Shown in pieces: positions 6,968-9,443 of a stretch of 9,443 nt of DNA. Origin of the DNA: Dehalococcoidia bacterium (lineage in GTDB: Bacteria; Chloroflexota; Dehalococcoidia; Dehalococcoidales; JAUXAE01); assembly GCA_030665535.1 (NCBI GenBank), contig DAOUZU010000034.1, forward strand, positions 1 to 9,443. The letters are read 5' to 3'. The notes under the pieces are model-generated. The model ran no database searches and was not told the origin of the DNA. It was given only the letters and a program-made list of their open reading frames with translations. A program made the position numbers and the translations under genes. Within the stretch, counting starts at the first letter, position 1. Every line of letters begins with the position of its first letter.

Positions 6968-7054
6968 GGAAGGTAACATAAAGCTGACTGTACAACCGTC
7001 GGTATTTAGGTTCACCTTCTCTGAGGCGACCTTTGCCGAGGTCGCCTCTTTTTT
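6968..7054 (+). ncRNA. Candidate small RNA of about 87 nt, family unknown
   Basis: The unit runs from the predicted start of the TTGACA-19-TATAAT promoter to a strong terminator and contains two stem-loops. The 5' stem pairs GAAGGT (6969-6974) with ACCTTC (7014-7019). It extends inward as AAC/GTT (6975-6977 with 7010-7012) across a single bulged C at 7013. The 3' stem is the terminator at 7023-7048. There is no start codon with a ribosome-binding site inside. A plus-strand reading frame crosses the terminator but begins far upstream of the promoter and is not credible. I match it to no known RNA family. It is opposite in orientation to the sugar operon and to a second small RNA unit just to the right. 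Antisense or trans-acting regulation is possible but not shown. Confidence 0.5.
7023..7054 (+). terminator. Rho-independent terminator, plus strand
   Basis: GAGGCGACC (7023-7031) pairs perfectly with GGTCGCCTC (7040-7048) around an eight-base loop, followed by six T (7049-7054). It is preceded by no A-tract that would make it work in the other direction with equal strength on the plus strand, so its orientation is clear. Confidence 0.85.
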
Positions 7055-7085
7055 AAGGATAGATTAAATCCAATTCCTCCTATAT

Positions 7086-7112
7086 AAAGAAAAACCCCAC
7101 CTCTTGGTGGGG
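7086..7112 (-). terminator. Rho-independent terminator, minus strand
   Basis: On the minus strand CCCCACC (7112-7106) pairs with GGTGGGG (7101-7095) around a four-base AAGA loop, followed by TTTTTCTTT (7094-7086). It is the only terminator-like structure downstream of treT. However, it lies about 480 bases beyond the treT stop and just beyond a strong separate promoter, so it probably ends the small RNA at 7211-7086. Confidence 0.8.
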
Positions 7113-7211
7113 TCTTAACCTGGCCTCATCAACTTTTGGCCGTATATTTACGGTCGTAGGTCTGGTAGCCTGAAACGGCGCTATCACGTTATGCCCTGTA
7201 AAATGCTACCC
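7086..7211 (-). ncRNA. Candidate structured small RNA or leader of about 125 nt, family unknown
   Basis: A near-perfect promoter (7245-7218) predicts a start near 7211, and the transcript would end in the U-tract at about 7086. Inside, GGTAGC (7210-7205) pairs with GCTACC (7169-7164), enclosing a loop with a possible AACG/CGTT helix. CCGTA/TACGG (7153-7149 with 7144-7140) forms a second perfect hairpin around AATA. The terminator is the third stem. No reading frame with a ribosome-binding site is present. It could be a free small RNA, or a terminated leader (riboswitch-like) whose readthrough would carry towards the sugar operon. An AGGAGG lies just past the U-tract at 7081-7076, but no good start codon follows it. 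I compared it by memory with common riboswitch classes and found no match. Confidence 0.5.
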
Positions 7212-7217
7212 ATATTG

Positions 7218-7245
7218 ATTATAGTACCAATATGTCCAAAGTCAA
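7218..7245 (-). promoter_or_regulatory. Strong sigma-70-like promoter for the minus-strand small RNA
   Basis: On the minus strand TTGACT (7245-7240, 5 of 6) and a perfect TATAAT (7223-7218) are separated by 16 bp. The heptamer CAATATG or its complement occurs at 7211-7217 and 7228-7234, flanking the -10 box, and again at 7284-7290. This could be a regulator site. Confidence 0.65.
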
Positions 7246-7593
7246 GCCGTATTTTTTGTTTATATTCATATTATCCTTGAAGACAATATGGGTGCTAATA
7301 CCATTTAATAATGAACGTTAGATCTTAAGACTTATAAGACCAAGATCGAACGGGGGATTATTAAGGTAGAAATACCTGGGGTCTAGATAAATATCCCTGC
7401 CACTGGTGAATCATATTCCCGATTGACTTATCGCAGGATTATACCTGGTAACTCATCAACAGACTCCAGAGGGCGGCAGTGCTAGATTCACGTTAGCCAT
7501 TTTAAACCTAGGTTTTTTCTTGTTTTTCCGTTGGAATCATGGTCAATTCATCTAGTAATTGCTTGCTCCGTAATCAGTTTAGCCTTAAGTAGC
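7246..7593. other. Intergenic stretch downstream of treT, no gene seen
   Basis: There is no supported reading frame, tRNA or terminator in these 348 bases. Visible elements are a perfect 12-bp palindrome AAACCTAGGTTT (7504-7515) and CAATATGGGT (7284-7293). The latter is the inverted copy of ACCCATATTG (7208-7217), which overlaps the small RNA start site. No intrinsic terminator follows the treT stop codon closely. Confidence 0.5.
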
Positions 7594-9003
7594 CTATACC
7601 TTACTATTGCGTTTCTTGCCAAGCTTGTACCAGGAACGGAAGCTGACGACAATATCCGGGGACAGTTTCCTGTGGTTATTGCTATCCAATGTTAGCTCGA
7701 TAGATTTGAGATAGTCGGCCACCCGGTCTTGCATTAGGAAGTGCTCTATAACATGGGCGTGGCCTCTTTGCCCTATCTTCTGCGCCAGGTCATGGTCCGT
7801 TAGAAGACGCAGCACCTTCATTTCTGCCTGGTAGGTGTTCTGGTAGAAATAGCCATTGCTGCCATCTTTTATCTGCAGACTTATTGCGCCGACATCGGCT
7901 GCAATGACCGGCTTGCCCTTCCAAAGTGCCTCAGTAACCACCAACCCGAATCCCTCTCTAGTGGAGGGCTGCATGATAACGCTGGCGGCCCGCTGTAGGG
8001 CGTTGACCTCGTGGTAGTTCACCAGCCGCGGCTCTAAGGGCAGGTTTAGGATATGAATATCCTCGTCATTTTTCGTATCCTCCAAGAATTTTGCTAACAT
8101 CTGTTCCCCTTCGGGGTCGTCACTGGCCATGCCGCCGGCAATTATTAGCTGGCATTTCTTCATGCGGCGCACGCGGCGGAAGGTGGCAATGGTCCGTCCA
8201 ATACCCTTCCAGGGGTCAAAGCGGCCAATCTGGACAATCAGGGGAACGGAAGGATCTATATTGTATCTGGCCAGCACCTTGTTTATCTCTTCTTCCGTTA
8301 GCTGGCGGTTCTTTTCCGATAGCGGGTCTATGAAGGGAGGAATGATAAACTTGGGCACCGGCCATTTCTCCTTAACATACTGGGCTGCCGAGAAAAAGGC
8401 GGCGTCATAGCGGCTTAAACAGTCAGCGACTAAATTCCACAAGTTGTGGTTATCCTCGATAACTGTCTCACCGATGTCTATATGGCAACGCCAAAGCCAA
8501 CTCTGCCGTTTTTCCTTAAGGTAATTGACCAGTCCCAGCGGCTGGGGATCGTGAATCATGACCACGTCGGGTTCGTAGTCAAAGTTGTCGTCCTTTATGT
8601 TGCTCTCCAGGGTTTCAAAGTAAATTCGCTTCATCTCCGGCGTAAACTGGCCGCGCATGCCCTGAAGCTGGTTGTGCATTGTCTTTGTGACCTCGAAGTA
8701 TTGAGGTGTGCCGCGGATTACCTTCCACTCGGCGGCGATGCCGAGGTCGTTTAAAAAGGGGATGAAACTGTAAAGCATCTCGGCTACACCACCACCGGTG
8801 GCGGTGGCGTTGACCTCAAGAAGCTTGAGTCCTTTAAGGCGCTCGGCTACGCTGAGCAGCCTCTGTGTTCTCTCCTCCCCTACCAGGGCGGTGTATCTCT
8901 CTATTGGCGGGACACTGAAAGGCTGGTGCTTTCGCCGTTTGCTATAAACGGTGCCGTCTGCCAGTGGGGGGGCTTCAATTATTTCGTTTTTATCTGCCAA
9001 CAT
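7594..9003 (-). CDS. treT: Trehalose glycosyltransferring synthase (TreT), GT4 family
   Basis: TreT enzymes reversibly join NDP-glucose and glucose to trehalose in the cytoplasm. The 469-residue product shows the family hallmarks in order: VNATATGGGVAE at 64-75, HDPQP at 151-155, WRCHID at 171-176, PPFIDPLSEKN at 222-232, RFDPWKG at 261-267 (nucleotide-sugar binding), DDPEG at 295-299 and the GT4 E-x7-E motif E350-GFGLVVT-E358. The N-terminal ~35 residues and a basic tail after about 440 extend beyond the compact archaeal enzymes as I remember them. The start is ATG 9003, with only a weak ACGGGG upstream. No convincing promoter or nearby terminator is seen. It reads in the same direction as the sugar importer but about 1 kb upstream, so it is probably a separate transcript. 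In Thermococcales treT also sits beside a trehalose/maltose importer, which supports a shared pathway. A related GT4 sugar synthase is the alternative. Confidence 0.88.
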   Translation of the reverse strand: MLADKNEIIEAPPLADGTVYSKRRKHQPFSVPPIERYTALVGEERTQRLLSVAERLKGLKLLEVNATATGGGVAEMLYSFIPFLNDLGIAAEWKVIRGTPQYFEVTKTMHNQLQGMRGQFTPEMKRIYFETLESNIKDDNFDYEPDVVMIHDPQPLGLVNYLKEKRQSWLWRCHIDIGETVIEDNHNLWNLVADCLSRYDAAFFSAAQYVKEKWPVPKFIIPPFIDPLSEKNRQLTEEEINKVLARYNIDPSVPLIVQIGRFDPWKGIGRTIATFRRVRRMKKCQLIIAGGMASDDPEGEQMLAKFLEDTKNDEDIHILNLPLEPRLVNYHEVNALQRAASVIMQPSTREGFGLVVTEALWKGKPVIAADVGAISLQIKDGSNGYFYQNTYQAEMKVLRLLTDHDLAQKIGQRGHAHVIEHFLMQDRVADYLKSIELTLDSNNHRKLSPDIVVSFRSWYKLGKKRNSKV

Positions 9004-9081
9004 AACCCCGTCATCTTACTATGTCGCGTTTTTGGAGGTCAATCAAGGTTGCGTCTATATCTATTGAACTCATCATTCTAG

Positions 9082-9315
9082 CTTTTCTTATATAAGCATC
9101 CATGGTACGAGTGGCTAATTGGTGCCCTCGGCCTGGTGCTGCCGCTCTTTACCATCCAGAACTTCGCCGGCTCTCTCGCTGAGCTAGAGAGTACAGCGGC
9201 CAACATGTTCCTGCTGGTTACCGGCCTTCCCGCCCTCATCCTGCTGGCTGTAGCCTGGTAGCTTATCGCCCGCCGGTAGCGGGCAGCCATAGCGACGACT
9301 CCCAAGACTACCTAG
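9082..9315 (+). pseudogene. Membrane-protein remnant with two in-frame amber codons and no start
   Basis: One plus-strand frame reads as a natural two-helix membrane protein: WYEWLIGALGLVLPLFTIQN at 9103-9162, an amphipathic linker containing SLAELES, then MFLLVTGLPALILLAVAW ending at 9258. It is then broken by TAG (9259-9261). In the same frame it continues as LIARR, a second TAG (9277-9279), RAAIATTPKTT and a final TAG (9313-9315). Replacing the first TAG by CAG would give a smooth AVAWQLIARR. The frame has no ATG, GTG or TTG before the first helix. The ATG at 9102 overlaps its first Trp in another frame, as if a few bases had been lost. Decay is the simplest reading. I do not recognise a named family. 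Confidence 0.5.
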
Positions 9316-9443
9316 ATATACCCTATGACTAGACGAGTTACTAGGTAAATCCCTCTTTAGTCCCTATTGTTCTTTACTTTGGTACTACATGAAAAGGATT
9401 GGGTATATATGGAAAGCATGTTATCTAGGACAATAACTCATTG
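9316..9443. other. Terminal stretch with no feature seen
   Basis: This is AT-rich sequence after the membrane-protein remnant. I see no reading frame, promoter pair or stem-loop that I can support. A gene may begin beyond the edge. Confidence 0.5.

Noticed and set aside
6750..6995. Minus-strand reading frame of 81 codons with a beta-rich look, starting at TTG 6995
   Set aside because: It has no ribosome-binding site at a sensible distance, and its first part lies opposite a strong plus-strand promoter and small RNA. No family is recognised. It remains possible but unsupported.
6756..7067. Plus-strand reading frame of 103 codons
   Set aside because: It starts at GTG without a ribosome-binding site and runs through both a promoter and a perfect terminator. 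Its last codons are the terminator itself.
7192..7199. Resemblance of ACAGGGCA in the minus-strand RNA to the start of the c-di-GMP-I (GEMM) riboswitch
   Set aside because: The rest of the motif, including the following AACC helix, the ACGCAAAGCC segment and the second tetraloop-receptor helix, is absent. Eight bases are not evidence.
7504..7515. Palindrome AAACCTAGGTTT as a treT terminator
   Set aside because: It is AT-rich, has no loop, and no T run follows on the minus strand. It lies about 80 bases beyond the stop.
9268..9284. GC-rich 6-bp hairpin at the second TAG as a recoding element or terminator
   Set aside because: No U-tract follows. The stem lies over, not downstream of, the stop codon, and the frame also lacks a start. 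Chance within a remnant is simpler.

Overview
The window looks like a chromosomal segment from a Chloroflexota bacterium, most likely of the Dehalococcoidia type. This rests on protein style only: a lipoprotein binding protein with a CARDB-like beta-sandwich behind its lipidated Cys, a DUF998 membrane protein and a GT4 trehalose synthase of the TreT type. No rRNA or other marker gene is present, so the assignment is an inference. The sugar-transport block is visibly richer in G+C than its flanks.

Left flank (1-1938): a partial lipoprotein gene (minus) runs off the left edge and is divergent from a six-helix DUF998 gene (plus). Next come a 59-codon two-helix membrane protein (minus, TTG start) and an unrecognised minus-strand reading frame interrupted by one TGA, probably a remnant. 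The promoters of the lipoprotein gene and of the small membrane protein share an almost identical layout.

Centre (1939-6677): a minus-strand operon encodes a complete carbohydrate ABC importer of the alpha-glucoside (AglEFG/MalEFG) class. The order is lipoprotein substrate-binding protein, two permeases overlapping by ATGA, and a MalK/UgpC-type ATPase. A perfect 12-bp hairpin lies between the binding-protein gene and the first permease gene and could set the usual excess of binding protein.

Right of the operon (6678-7593) is about 0.9 kb without a convincing protein gene. It holds what I read as two convergent small transcription units. One is on the plus strand (TTGACA-19-TATAAT to a 9-bp terminator with six U). 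The other is on the minus strand (TTGACT-16-TATAAT to a 7-bp terminator with a U-tract). The two terminators stand back to back. I could not assign either RNA to a known family.

Right flank (7594-9443): treT, on the same strand as the operon and upstream of it, encodes a trehalose glycosyltransferring synthase. With the importer it suggests a route in which trehalose or a related alpha-glucoside is taken up and interconverted with NDP-glucose plus glucose. Beyond it lies a membrane-protein remnant with two in-frame amber codons and no start codon.
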